64,000 bases of DNA from Ignelater luminosus (lineage: Eukaryota; Arthropoda; Insecta; Coleoptera; Elateridae), in contig VTPC01089975.1 in assembly GCA_011009095.1 (NCBI GenBank), forward strand, positions 197,644 through 261,643. The letters run 5' to 3'. A model generated the notes under the pieces. The model had not been told where the DNA came from. It did no database searches and saw only the letters and a list, made by a program, of their open reading frames with translations. Positions 1 to 13,100 of the stretch are shown in pieces. Within the stretch, counting starts at the first letter, position 1; each line of letters opens with the position of its first letter. The position numbers were made by a program, and so were the translations under genes.

Positions 1-1552
1 AATGTTTCTGCAAAATCGATTATCACAAGTATGAAATGAGCTTAAACCAATATTTGAAGGAAATGGAATTCTCTTTTAATGTGACAAGATTCTGTGGGAA
101 TTTTGTCCGGGAAATTGAAGAGAATAATTAATTTAATGGGCGCCATTTAATCTTTAAAAGTAGAAGAACTAACAATCAAAGCAATTAATGGCTTTAATAA
201 AACCAATTTTTTGTTCTTCTTGATGTTTATTACATTAAAAATGCAAATTCCACTGTTGTTGCTATATCTATCTATATCATCTATGCTATATGCTCTCGCA
301 TTTCGTAACATTGCGTAAGCTAGTTCCGAGCACTGCAACAAATAATAATAAGAGGGAATTAAACAAAATAAATTAAAAGTACAAAATTATTTTAGTTCTT
401 AATAATAATGCCAGCTTGCCATGTTTGGAGGGTATCATATTTGCTTCGTATACTTGAAACTATCAGACTTTTGAATCTCCTTGAATGTCGTTAGTGTTTG
501 TGTGACTGTTGTATTTGATGGCTTCAGACTTATGTTGGCGTTTTTGCAAAAGAACGTATTTAAGACCTTCTAGACTAGTTCAGAGCAAGTCGATCTATAA
601 GTCATTTGAGTTTTATTCATAGAAAAAGAATGATACCTTTCTGAAGTTGCCACAGTGACCATTTTACAGAGAGGGGAGGGATTAGAATTATATAAAGTGT
701 AATTGCATTTAATGTCCAATATTCTTTAGATTCTCTAATGCTTGATGCAAGAAATGATAAGATGATAGAACAAAACTTACACAAATCTCTTTCTAAGACT
801 TCGTTTAAGCACATACTCGATTATCATAGCGGTCAGTAAATATTTTTTGCAACTTTTTCAGTTGGACCAAAATCAAAAATCACCAACAACCTTTTGAAAA
901 GATTGATTACCAGATGGTTTTACAAATCCCCAAACGTAACTCTTTTTTATTTTTTCTGTTATGCAGCAAACAAATGGAGTTTTAGTATTTTGGGCATCTT
1001 TGAAAAGCTTTCCACGGGTAAAACCTTGAATGATAAAAAATTGATTCTACTGCGTAGACACGTACTCAGCGAGTTAACGTCCCTCACGTTCATCTATGTC
1101 TTCCGAAAATGTTATTCCGCTCTAGGTTCGGACAGGTTTAACACAAGCCCAATCAAGTTTTGATGGTTTCGCCGTGATTACTAAAGACTTGAGACTTGAG
1201 AAAAGACCAACCTGTCTAGAGATCATAAAGATTAGCTCACGTGTTCTCGAGTTAGTTACATAGGAACATCGTTTTGCTCAAATTCGAATCACTCGGTTTT
1301 TGTTCCTATCTGGACAGTTTTTTCCAATTTCAAATCCTGACACTAGAGCCAAACTAAAACTGCTGGTATTGACGCAAAACCCCAATCAAAGCAAAAGAAC
1401 AATATTTGGTTGGTATCAGATATTCTTTTTGTACTGTGTTCAATTATTTATCATCAATATGTATAATCATGTCCATTATTTCTTGGAAAAGCCACACGAA
1501 TACATAACCAAGTCACTGACGTAAACAAACGAACGGGTCAGTCTCCTCTTCA
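1..1552. other. AT-rich non-coding stretch
   Basis: Open frames here are at most about 90 codons, mostly without ATG starts or recognisable motifs, and are interrupted on both strands. I see no transposase or reverse transcriptase motif and no RNA gene. It is best read as intergenic or intronic DNA. Confidence 0.6.
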
Positions 1553-1771
1553 GTAAATAGATAGTAGATCTAAAAGGTGGAATGGCCAGGAATTACAAGC
1601 ACAATAAGACTCAGCAGACTTGATGGTAGATACTGGATAGTGACATAGCAGACAACTCGAAACCAACCATCGCCTGTGATATTGAGTTGTGGACAAGTTT
1701 GTTGTTTCTGGTGACCCGAATCCCGGAACCTATGCGGAGTATGGGTATGGGATAGTCCAGGTAAGTCGCTG
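1553..1771 (+). other. possible non-coding exon bounded by splice consensus
   Basis: A pyrimidine-containing acceptor (CAGTCTCCTCTTCAG) is followed 219 bases later by the donor consensus TCCAG|GTAAGT. All three forward frames hit stops soon after the acceptor, so any exon would be UTR or long non-coding RNA. The segment is less AT-rich than its surroundings. The evidence is only two consensus matches, and chance matches are expected at this window size. Not recognised as any known element. Confidence 0.22.
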
Positions 1772-4700
1772 TGATAGATCTTCAAACGATCCTGATTCTT
1801 GATGCAGATGGCTGAAATGGATGGTGATATAGCTCGCAATATTTATTTGCGTACGCGGATGTCGTTTCAAGGATGAAGCACCATGGAGGAAGCTTCAGGA
1901 GACCAGAGAGACCCAATCAAGGTGACGGGTTGATCCAATCGCATACGTCTCCGCTCCCCTCACACAACACACGAATGTAAGCAGTACATGGAGATATCTA
2001 TTGTTAGTTCTCTTGTCAGTCATTTTTCGTATCAAGTCAGATTTTCCATTTCTACAATTTTGATGAATTCTGTGTTTCTGGTTATCCAATTCCCCGGGCA
2101 ATATATCCTTACTTCACAACCTTCATTTTACACAGTGCTTCTGTCATTATTTAAGTTTCTATTACTCAAAATAGAATGAAGAAAAATTAGCATCTGACAA
2201 TTTTCATTTTTAAGAAAGGTGGATAATAGGCAGAATCCCTCCTGGAAATTAAACCTTGTACTTGTAAAATACATTAACACATTTTTTATTATCGTATTGT
2301 AGCTTTTCGGATTCTTTAGATCCTGTTAGATCATTTTAACTATCTAGGAATGTTCAAGCTTAGACAAGCATTGATAAATACAGTCATTTATTGAAAAGCT
2401 TTTCTTAAAGAAAAAAAAATTTGATTATTTGGAAAAAATGATAAAGATTTTGTACACTATGGATCTCAAATATCATCTATCAAAGGAAAAATATACTGAA
2501 AGCTAAAGAGTTTGTTAGTGAATTTGAAATATTCTCTTCAATCTCTTCATTGTACAGTTATAAAAATTTAAATAAAAAGCTTTGTGCAAGTTCTCTAAAT
2601 GTAAATTATACTGTGGAGATTTATCTGTTGATAATGAGATCAAATGGCGCATGGCGAGGAGGAAAATTTTGAAATTTAAGTAAACAAGGAATTAAATATA
2701 ATGAAGGTCATTTAGTTTGACCGCAAAACTCTAGTTATAACAATTTAACAAATGCGTAGATGTTTTGTTCAACTATAATATTCTTTGTTTATGTTTTTTA
2801 TAGATGACGTTTTAAGTACACTTTTATTACAGAAAACACGTGTTGCAGTCTCTGAGATATTACTTGCAAGACATACATAAAAGCTATTTTTTGCTTCTTT
2901 GTAACAAAAAGTCGATTTGATATTTATTACATAAAAGATCGTTTTGGACTTTCCCGCCTTGATAAACCAATAAGACAATTTGATATCGCGAATCTTTACT
3001 CAATTACATTGAATTATAATACAAAAAACAATAAAATTTAAAGTTACAAGAATTTATTTCTCCAAAAAAAGTTTGTCGGTTTTTCGGGTATAACGATCGC
3101 ATAATAGAGTCATCAAACCACCCAAACAAGAGATAAAGAGAGCGCATTCTATGATCAGGGAAATTGAATTGTTCATGAATCGGAATCGCTAAATCGCTGA
3201 AATGACAGTAACTGTTTGAAAAGGGATATAGATGGCCGGTATGCAAAGCACCACCACCGGTCCGGGAGGATTATTTAGGGGTGGGATATTGTGAGGGTGG
3301 ATTGTTTTCGAATTGCGTGTCCGTTGTGTTTGTTCGGTATTTTATTTTGTGCGGTTTTAAAACCCTTGATGTGCGCAGGATTGAAATTTCCATTTTGTTT
3401 GTGTGTTACATTTTCTGCTTTTCATACGTTTGTTTTTTTAATCATTGTTAGTTATCTATTTAATTAAGCAATTATTTAAAATTTTGTTTTGCATTTTATT
3501 GTAATGGCGCAGAATTTAAATATTTTACAGACTGACCATGACAATAAGGTACAAGGTTTTAATGATAAATTTAAACATAATAATAACTGATAATATTTGA
3601 CATATATTTTTGAAGTTAATTGTAATAAAAATAATGGACTTTATTTTTAAACTAAACAAATCCTGTTAACTTATCAGTTTTATATGTGGAAAGTTCAGAC
3701 GCTAATGTGATCTCTCTTATCAGTTTTTTTACAAACAATAATCAATTTTAATAATTCAGACAGAAAACAAGGGAAAAAGGGTGGTGTTCAATTTTCAAAC
3801 GCAAAAATCTCTTTGTCTTGTTTACTATATAACAGAATGATCTGGATGAAGGTTATTGTGTAGTAGTTACATCACAAACATAAATAAAATAAAAGATGCC
3901 CTGACATTTTCTAACTGATATCATATTGATGATGATGATATCATCTATGGTCATCTTTTACAACCATTCGTATAATGTCACAATGCACTTCAGTAGGAAG
4001 TTGATCGACCGTAAATATGTCCATCAGAGACAAATTGAAAACCTTGAAAAACAATAAATATATTTAAGAAAATCCAATTATACGTGAACAAAGCAGGGAA
4101 ATAATAAAATTTGAATAATCACTTGATTTTTAATTTATTCAAAGAATTCTGTTTACAATTTCTCAATAAAAAAGCAATCGAATGAATATATAACCAATGA
4201 ATAAATTCAAGATTACGTGTCCTTAAAAACTAAAACAATATTGATAAAGATTTGAACAAAAAAAAGAATATATAAGCCAACAATTATTAGAACAGAAATA
4301 AAACAAAAAGCCATATTATAAATATCACATTAGATATTTCTAGATGGCCCACATTTTGTAAGATACGACTGTGACCTGTGGCAGTATGTAATCTTTAAGG
4401 CAAAATGACAACCTTTTAACTGTTGTTTTATGTATGTTTATGTAATAAAAAGAAAAAAAAATTAAAATACGTCTTTTGTCTTTGCAATGTTATCAAAATG
4501 ATTCAATTTTTAATTTCAAGTAAACTAGATATTACAAAACTTGTTTGTTTTCTCGAGATTAAATTCATATTTTTATTTAGAAGTTTGTTTTTCAAATTAA
4601 AATTCCTAATTATACTAAAAGAATGCAAAACAATAAAACAGCCAACGTAATTCTAATTAATAATTATTATAAATCATACAGTCAGTGGAAGCTTCAAGCA

Positions 4701-6940
4701 AAAACTTCTAAATGTAAAATGATATGCGGCCATATGGAGATATACAATGGATATACGAGTAGAGCATCGAAAAACAAGGCTAGGATGGGATTTTTAGACA
4801 AAGAATCCACATCTGGATGCCATTAGCTTAACTAGAAAAGGTCCAGACAGTTTGGTTTTTGGTGTTGTTTCGTTTGCCTGCATTAATATTTGCAACATCC
4901 TGTTCGGATTTCATACATGCATACAAAGAACAACGTAAAATCTCTGAAGACGATTTTTTCAAAATCTTTGTTGCAATATTACACAATCCCTCTGCATCTG
5001 TTGCACACTGTTTCTCCTGTTGTAACAAGTACTACTACGTTTCAAAACTTAATTCTTGTGTTTTATGTCTTTATATTTTTAGTCTCCTACGCCTTTGTAA
5101 AATAGACTAATAAATTTTACTTTTACTGCAATAAATTTTTAAAGAGGAATTTTTAAAATGAATTAATTGCTACTATAATTTGAACTACACTTTTCTGCCT
5201 CCACTTATAATTTTGTAATGGATATCATAAAATGAATTTTTATTGTTTCTCTGAAATCATTGTGTAAGAATTATCTATACTAATACCATATGTAACTTTT
5301 TATTTGGTTAAGGAATCAAAACAATTGGTAATTAATAAGATTGTTTACAACTGTCTGGTATCTCATGGGAAGATTAACTATTAATCAAATCTATTTAAAA
5401 ATGAATATTAGTAATATTGTATAAGCTTTTTTGTATCCGGTTTTTGTAAAATACATGGTTGCTATGCCTCTGCTATTGAGATGTCCGTCTTGTATAAGCA
5501 ATTGTGTTACTTGAGTCAAAAAACTTCTTTCTATGCCCATTGTAAAATAGAGTTCTATAACTGTTTTCTGGTACTGTTTTGAAAAGAAAAGGTTTCTAAT
5601 GTTTCCTTCTCTGTTTAACGATAAAATTACTGCGAGGAAGTAGGAAATACATTCAAAGCTATAAATAGTGAAATCCTGATATATTCATTGCACAGAAGAG
5701 TAAAATTTTCTGTTGTTCTCCTCCAAAAATATGGACATTACTTAGGCTATAGCTGTTGTCTTTTTTTTCTATTCTAAATATTATTATGAGAAAATATAAA
5801 ATAAGAATACACAATTAATTTTTCATCCAGAAAGAAAAAGTATCCATAAGTGATATTTTCAAGATTACATCAAGAGACTTTCAACTATACCTATGTTTGG
5901 AAATCTTGGGACAATTATGATTTTAATAAATACCAAAACTTCAACACTTACTTATATATAGTTATACAACTATCAGCTTCAGAATATTGATTTACAATAT
6001 CATATGGACCAAAACCAATAAGAACAAATTTACAACCAAAAGGAAATTGTGAAAATGGACATAAAAACGGCAACAGTATGAAAGAATAAACCAAAAGTCA
6101 GTAGAGTACAAATATCTATTTCTTATGTCTCTAATTGTAGTCGTCGTCAAGGGTGCAAGATTCAATTCATTTTAATAGTCAAATCGTTTTTGATCATCCA
6201 AAAGACCTTATATACCTAAACTAAACTAAATCTAAGCTAAAACCTGTATTGGTCACAAATGTTAAATTCCACTATACGCTTGGTACGACTTGCCCAAAAT
6301 TCGGCATGGCACTTCTTCTTCCATTCGGCTCTTCCATGCTTCGTTTGTTCAGTTCTACAGGCTTAAAAAGCCTAGATTAATAATGCAGGGCTTAAGAGCT
6401 GGCAGTTCGACACAACAACCTGAGTGGAAATTCGTCAAATTCTTGTCAGTGAAAGGTAGGGGTTGAATAGGCAGAAAAATTGTTTCAAAAGTTAGGTTTG
6501 CCCAATATGTGCTAGATATTGTTGGTCAAGCACGATTCATATGTGAGAAAGAGATGTTTCACTAACTTTTGTAAAACTGCCAATAACTCAATTTGGATAG
6601 ATCAAAGAGCGGATTCTGATAAGTTCAAAATGTTAAGTCAGCATGGATATTTTTATTTCAGTCGACATCAATCTATTAATTGAAGATTCCTTTATGCGTT
6701 TATTATCGCTATTTGTAAAGATTACGGTAGAGAAGTTTTCTCTGTATTCAACCAAACTGCAAGGAAACTAAACATGCAAACTAATACTAATAAACCAAGT
6801 TGCATGGTAACATCTAAAGAGCCTGGAAGATGAAGAGGGGAAAATCATTAAACAAAGAAGCAAATAATGAAAGCTGCATGTATAGCAGGCTATCAAAAAG
6901 ACAAATACAACAACAATAAGATCAATAAGACAACAGGGTA
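1772..6940. other. AT-rich stretch, no gene seen
   Basis: Long AT-rich sequence with a slightly GC-richer patch at about 3060-3370, including a G-rich run near 3260-3300, and a GAT-repeat palindrome near 3925-3950. Overlapping open frames on both strands at 4828-5110 have no recognisable motif. No exon model can be supported. The 15-mer at 4681-4695 recurs exactly at 61786-61800, so part of this region may be old repeat. Confidence 0.5.
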
Positions 6941-6961
6941 ACATCGAAAATTATAACAAAA

Positions 6962-7123
6962 CAGGTAAACAAAGAACGAAAACACTGGAATAAGCAGGTA
7001 GAAAGAATGGGGGATACAAGACTAGCAAGAAGAATGAAAATCTATAAACCCGATAGCAAAACGATTGAAAGAATCCTAAATGCCAACCTCCGAAGAGACG
7101 TCGAAGGAAGTTTTCTCTCTAGA
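6962..7123 (+). pseudogene. C-terminal scrap of a non-LTR retrotransposon RT
   Basis: One plus-strand frame reads KERKHWNKQVERMGDTRLAR followed by RMKIYKPDSKT. This fits the end of many insect non-LTR retrotransposon polyproteins, where a basic, tryptophan-containing stretch (roughly R-R-x-W-x-x-H-V-x-R-M) precedes a proline/arginine-rich tail. Only about 50 codons are recognisable. The catalytic RT core is not visible upstream, and the frame runs into unrelated sequence downstream. It resembles the better-preserved relic at 30.72-31.48 kb, which carries a comparable NEHMDRMENK segment. I infer a 5'-truncated, decayed copy; the family assignment is not secure. Confidence 0.5.
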
Positions 7124-7198
7124 AATAATAAAATACTATTTTTTGAGTTTTCTCCCCCATTCTCAATGGGATCCAAAATTCAAAGAAAATTTATTTAG

Positions 7199-10100
7199 TC
7201 GTGAATGTTTGGCCAATTGTGGGACTCAGTTTCCATGCAGCATTTAGATTCTAGTATCAGACTTTGCTCGTGGTCCTACTAGTGGAGATGCTGAAATCTA
7301 AATTCTGTTTGGATCTCATTTTGAAAATTGTCGTGGAGTATAATCATAGTCGTGATTTATAAGAATTTAGCTGTCAAATGGACTGCGATATTTGATTTGA
7401 TGATAGACCAAGAGATCAACATATAATGTTACAGATGTGCTGAAAATGCTGATCGAAAGTTCTTACTTGATTGAATTGAGTTGTGACAATCGTTATTGGC
7501 TAGCATGGACTTGTTGAAGCAAGAAGAGCAACCAAATCTTAGAACTAAAAGTTTGACGCATTGGTGTCGATCAAGCTCTTACTTGACTGAATCGAGGTAT
7601 TATATTTCTATATGCTGGGACGCACAGGGTAATTTCCATAAATCATCAGTCAAAATTAAGGCTATACTATAAGCAAATGTCTTTTATTTTCTTTCGTCTC
7701 CTTATTTTAGCCCGTATTCTTAGGAAATCCAGTTGTAGCCTATATTTGCCTATTAAGGAAAACAAGTCAAAGACAGTATAAAAAAAGATAAAGAACACCC
7801 ACCATAATTATTTAAAGCAAAGGCTACTGTAGAAATATAAAAAAGGAACAAAAGAACAGCGCCTTGCGTCTTGTTAAACATGCCATTTTATCAAGCCTGT
7901 GTTATTGATTACTGTTGAAAGTAAATCTTGCATCCTGACCGGTTTATTCATTTATTCATACAATAAATCACGTCCGGTAACTGGTTCATAAGATTACCTG
8001 ATTTATCACCCACTAAAAATTTAGGTAAAATAAGAAGAAAGTAGAATCTCTCAAAAAAAAACTGTTCTTAATTAGGTGTGAAAATTATGATGGTTGCAAC
8101 AACCATTACTTATTTTCGACGCACATCAATAAAACCCAAATGTTTATATTTTAAAGATCTATTAAAATTACTATTTTTATTATCATTAATACAAAATTTA
8201 TCGCCATAAATATTGCTACCTGTTTTATAATTAAATAAATATTAAAGGTCTTCCTTTAAATTTTGAAAGTTACAAAATACCATTATTTTAAACGGCCGTG
8301 AGTTCAACAGAATTTGTTTATTAATATTTATATATATTATTTGCATAAATACAGTAAAGTGACAACAGTTATATAAATAATAATGAAACAATTATGTAAA
8401 AGAAAAAGTCTGGATTTAATTTTTTATTTAAAAATGCAACACTCAATTTTTCATGATTTACGACTTAAATTCAATCAGCTTTTTCCACTAAATCTTAATC
8501 CACATTTTTAATCTCTGAATCACGTTATCCACAAATATAACAGACCCAAATAGCAATTACAGCATAAAACGGAAAATGTGCAGGTAATTATTAATTTTGT
8601 GGTTAACTCTAATAAATCGAAGACAGGTTTTACAATATTCTTAATTACTCTTCGTTTTGAAAGTATTATGAATAACAATTAACTAACAAATATCTTTACA
8701 AATGCTAAGGTTACATTTTAATTTAATAAAAAAATTATCTTAAAAGATAAATCTACCTATTTTAAATTTCACACTAGTTCCGCTTGTGGTTTTACGTTAT
8801 TTAAAAATACTCGTTTTTTCATTACACACATTTCAACAATTTCATCCACATGCAAAGTGTGTGGTTTTACAATATTGTTCCTGTGCTATTAAAAGAATAA
8901 GAGGAAATTATAATTTAAGCTCAGAAATTTCCGAAATTGTTTCCAAGTGAATAATAATAATAAAAGGAAGCTTTAATCTATATTCTGCAAAGTGGTACTA
9001 CATCTGTTTTCAGTCAAGATATACACCACTCGTCCATTATGTTTCCTTAGCATGTGTGGGTGTTCGACCTGATTTTTGAAATGCATCAAATGTTCCCCTG
9101 AAAGTTTCATATTGTTCCCACATACGTATCAAGTTACACCACTGACCCAACTCTATAAATCAGGTTGAAGTGGTAAGAACTGCAGCTTTTGCACCCTCCT
9201 AGTTATTAAGCGACTTCTAGAAAACGAGGGTGCATTTCTGATAGTTCGTGCTAAAAATAGCCGAAAAGTAGGGTAGGTTAGTTAGTGCGTGCATGCGTTT
9301 CAGTATACTGTTAGTGTGCGTACAAGGATATCTGAAGTCAGATTTATATATGTTAAGTTTTTGCGTAACCATTTGTTATGTTCTGACCGAGACACAAAGA
9401 CCTCTTTGTGCTTCGAGATGCAGAGAGAAACCGGAAACTGAAACCATTTTAAAATATATAGTAATGTGTGTGCTGCTACTTACATTCATTGGCGCCAGAT
9501 TTTAAAACTGATTGACTGTAGTTATAATGTATTAAAGTACTGAATGCTACAATTATCATATTAAGCTCTTGTTCATACATTAAATTTTAAAGCGTAACTC
9601 TCTTCTCTCAATGTGTTTTTGTTATAGACGATGATGTCATTAAATAAATGACAGATGCTATTGTATTTCCACTTACAGCATAACTATTTATTTTTATAAA
9701 ATGCAAAAAAGTTGTAAATTTTTGCTCTTGGCGTCATTATGATTCACCCTTCTTCTTATATGTTGTTTTATTGTTATGTTCTGTTAAAAGGAAAGCTTTG
9801 TATTATATACTAAGAATGGGGAATTTTTACTTGGTTACTCATTGGAAATAAAAAGAAATCGTGCAAATGTTGAAAATGTTACTTGGTTTTGCAAAGATAA
9901 TTAATTGTCTATTATATCAGGTTTCAAGTATTGTTCGTGAAAAAAAGGTCACCCAAGACAGACTGTTTCTTCATTTTCTTCTTAAATGGTGCTTTATTCT
10001 TTAACGAGAAAACATATATTTGCTTGTTAAAATTCTTACAAAATTCGGGTTATGACTCAATTTAATGTGAAGTTTTGTTGGCCATACATTGAAGACATAA

Positions 10101-13100
10101 TCAGCTTGCTTTTTTTTGAGATATCATAGAATGAGGGATCCTAAAAACTTGCACGTTACAATTTATTATTTAGTAGAGTATCGTTTTGTTTTGTTTCCGA
10201 TCTGTTTTACTCAAATATTAAAGAGTTGGGTTCAGGAAGGCATGCGGCTTTATAAAAATTTGATCTAATTTTGTACCTTTCGAAACAGACAGCTAAGCAA
10301 TTACTTGAAATATCCTTCTAGGTTTACTATGCAGAAAATCCAAAACGAATTTTAAAAATCTAAGCAAATCTGAAAAAATATCGTCCATAAACTACATAAC
10401 ATTCCAAAAACTGAATTAAAACTCCAGCACCAAACTCTAAATATCATTGAGTGTCATAGTTTGTTTGTTTTCAGGACCTGTAAGAAAAGCACCATTCAAG
10501 TTTGAGTTTGAGAAGCTCCATATGCTCCAAGGCACATTTTTATTGAGTTGCACGTTTCAATAATCACTGCTGATGCTTAAACACTGCTGTTGAAGCCCAT
10601 CCTCGCCCATAAACCTTTTTGTTTTGCCTGTTTCAGATCTGCCACGCAATGTTTCTTGAAGCAGCTTCGTTCAAAAGTATCTGAGAAGTTAATTGGCTTT
10701 ATTGGAACTGATCTAAATTCTGCAGTTTATGAAGCAAACAGTTGGACACTATCTTAAAAATGCACTAGATGTCTCAAGCAGTCTACTCTATGAAGAAAGT
10801 CAAAAAGAAACTTCATTTACCACTACACTCCTAAAACTCAACTAAAACTTTCTGTTGTGTCATGGTTCGTCCAAGGAGAAGTAAGAAGCTCCCTAGGCTC
10901 GTTGCAAGAGTTCTTCACCTATTAGTGAAGATTAGACCTGGTTTCGATACTTTATCTGTCTCATCTTGTTTTACATACCAGACTTTTCTGACAGAAAACT
11001 TTGCTTAGTTTATTCAGGTCCATTACTTGAAATAGTTGGACCTTAAAGAAATAATTTAAACGGGAAAAAGTAAGGCAAAAATCACATTTTCTACAAAAAC
11101 GATCTCATTTATGAACCAATACCTAATCTACTACGGCAAGTCAAGGCTGACAAATCAAAACTTCTAAATCTTGCCCCATTATAGAAAGTCAGGCATTAGT
11201 TGTAGGGAAGATTTCTGGCACCATAGAGATTTTGGAATCTTTTTTATTTCATTGCAACAGCTCATCAGAATTCGAAATTGGTATCTCTGACTGTCTAATA
11301 TGACACTGTAAGTACGTTAGGTTGAACAGAAGATGCTATGGTAAAGATTATGATAACAATAATGCAAAAGCGTTTTATCTCAATTTTGCGCATTGGAAAA
11401 AAAAATTAAATTAAACTTCAACACCTTCGTATTCCTGATTATTTTGGAGGTTAGAAGCTAATTACTTTTTGCTATTCCCGTTCTGATATCAGCCTCAAGT
11501 ATTTGGTACATTGATAAATAAAAGAGAATCATCAGTGACCATACTAACTTTGAACGTCAGTGATCCTATTTTATTGCTTAGCTGAATGGCCAGTTTCTAA
11601 ATAAAATCTATTTATCATCTTTGCCCAGAACGTTTGTCATCAACGATTGATTGACCATTGAATAAAGTAATTTTGTTTGGTTTAATCTCAGGAGTATCAG
11701 ATTGTGGTTACACTGGGAAGCGCCAAAATGTCAATGATGGACGTCCGGCAAAATACTAAAACCGGTTCTTAAGTTTCTGTTTAATTAAAAAATTTTTGCT
11801 TGAATCAAGATAATAAAAATAAAGTTCACCAAAAGTACTTCTGTTATTTTATAACTATAGCGTTTGCGTACTCAAATTTAAATTTTTCGCCCAAGTGCAT
11901 CAAAGTTGCAACATCCTTCTCCAGTTAGCTGATCATTTTCCGTGATACTTTTGTTTATTAGAAAATAGTGTTATACATTGAAGATATTTCTATGGTCTTA
12001 GTAAGAAAAATAATTTTTTTTATCCGAGTTCCCTAAACATGGACTTCTTCAAAGCACATCTCTCTCGGAGAAATGCCAGAAATAATGAGCGTACTCAAGA
12101 AATGTTCATGTTGGTACACAATATATTCTTTTCTAATTCTGAATTAGTACTCTGTCCATATAGTATTCATGTAAGAATTTTCTACTTCGTGAATACAAAA
12201 TGACATGCTTCTAAAATGTCCCACTGGAGATATCAAATTGATTTGTTCTAAGGCAGTCTCGTACGGAGTAACATCACCAAAAGGCTTTATACATTCAAAG
12301 TCTTTAATGGAGGTTATTGACACTCTTAAGACTTGAAAGAGAAAATTTGTCTAAGGGGGATGTTTTGAAAGCAATAAAAGAAAATATAATGGAAAGATGG
12401 GAAGATAAAGAATCAGCTGAACATAGTTTGAAAAAAACATCGATCACACAGGCACATTCGCATTTATTAAGACTTGTGTTTACAAATTCCTTTGTTATTT
12501 GCAAATCAAAACAGATTTCAAGTAATAAGGAAACCTACATAAGTGCAGAACTTAATAAGTTTATAAAAGAACGTATGTATTGTTGCAATAAAATAAACAC
12601 GAACATAAATCAATCGTACAACAATTATGAATGACTAATTATTGTGATGTTGTATACAATGTAAAAATGATTACAATACGTCCTAGAAATGATTACAACG
12701 GCCATTTGATATGAACTTAAAATAAATTTAAAAAATAATAAATCACAAAAGTAATGAACAACGCATATGGATCTGCAAAATGATTTTATCGGAAGTCTAG
12801 CGTTATAGTAATCGAATAAACTGATAAATTAGACCTAAATTTTAACTGACTGATATTAAATGGCTAATTCTTTCTGTTTTGCTTATATTTTGTATTTCTG
12901 TGAAAGATTTAGAATTTTTCACATCTGATCGGCAATTTTGAAATTCTCATCTGTTAATATTTATGTGTGTAAACAATACGGAATTCGAAAAATCGACAAG
13001 AAGAATTTTATTAATGTTCTAATACTTCCGCCTGCTATGTAGCTAAAATCTTTCGGTATTTTCCAAAAAAAGTAAAAGAAAAAAATAATACTGTAAATAG

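Noticed and set aside
12317-12634. 105-codon plus-strand ORF as a gene
   Set aside because: No motif, no splice or promoter context, AT-biased composition; length is not remarkable in 64 kb across six frames.
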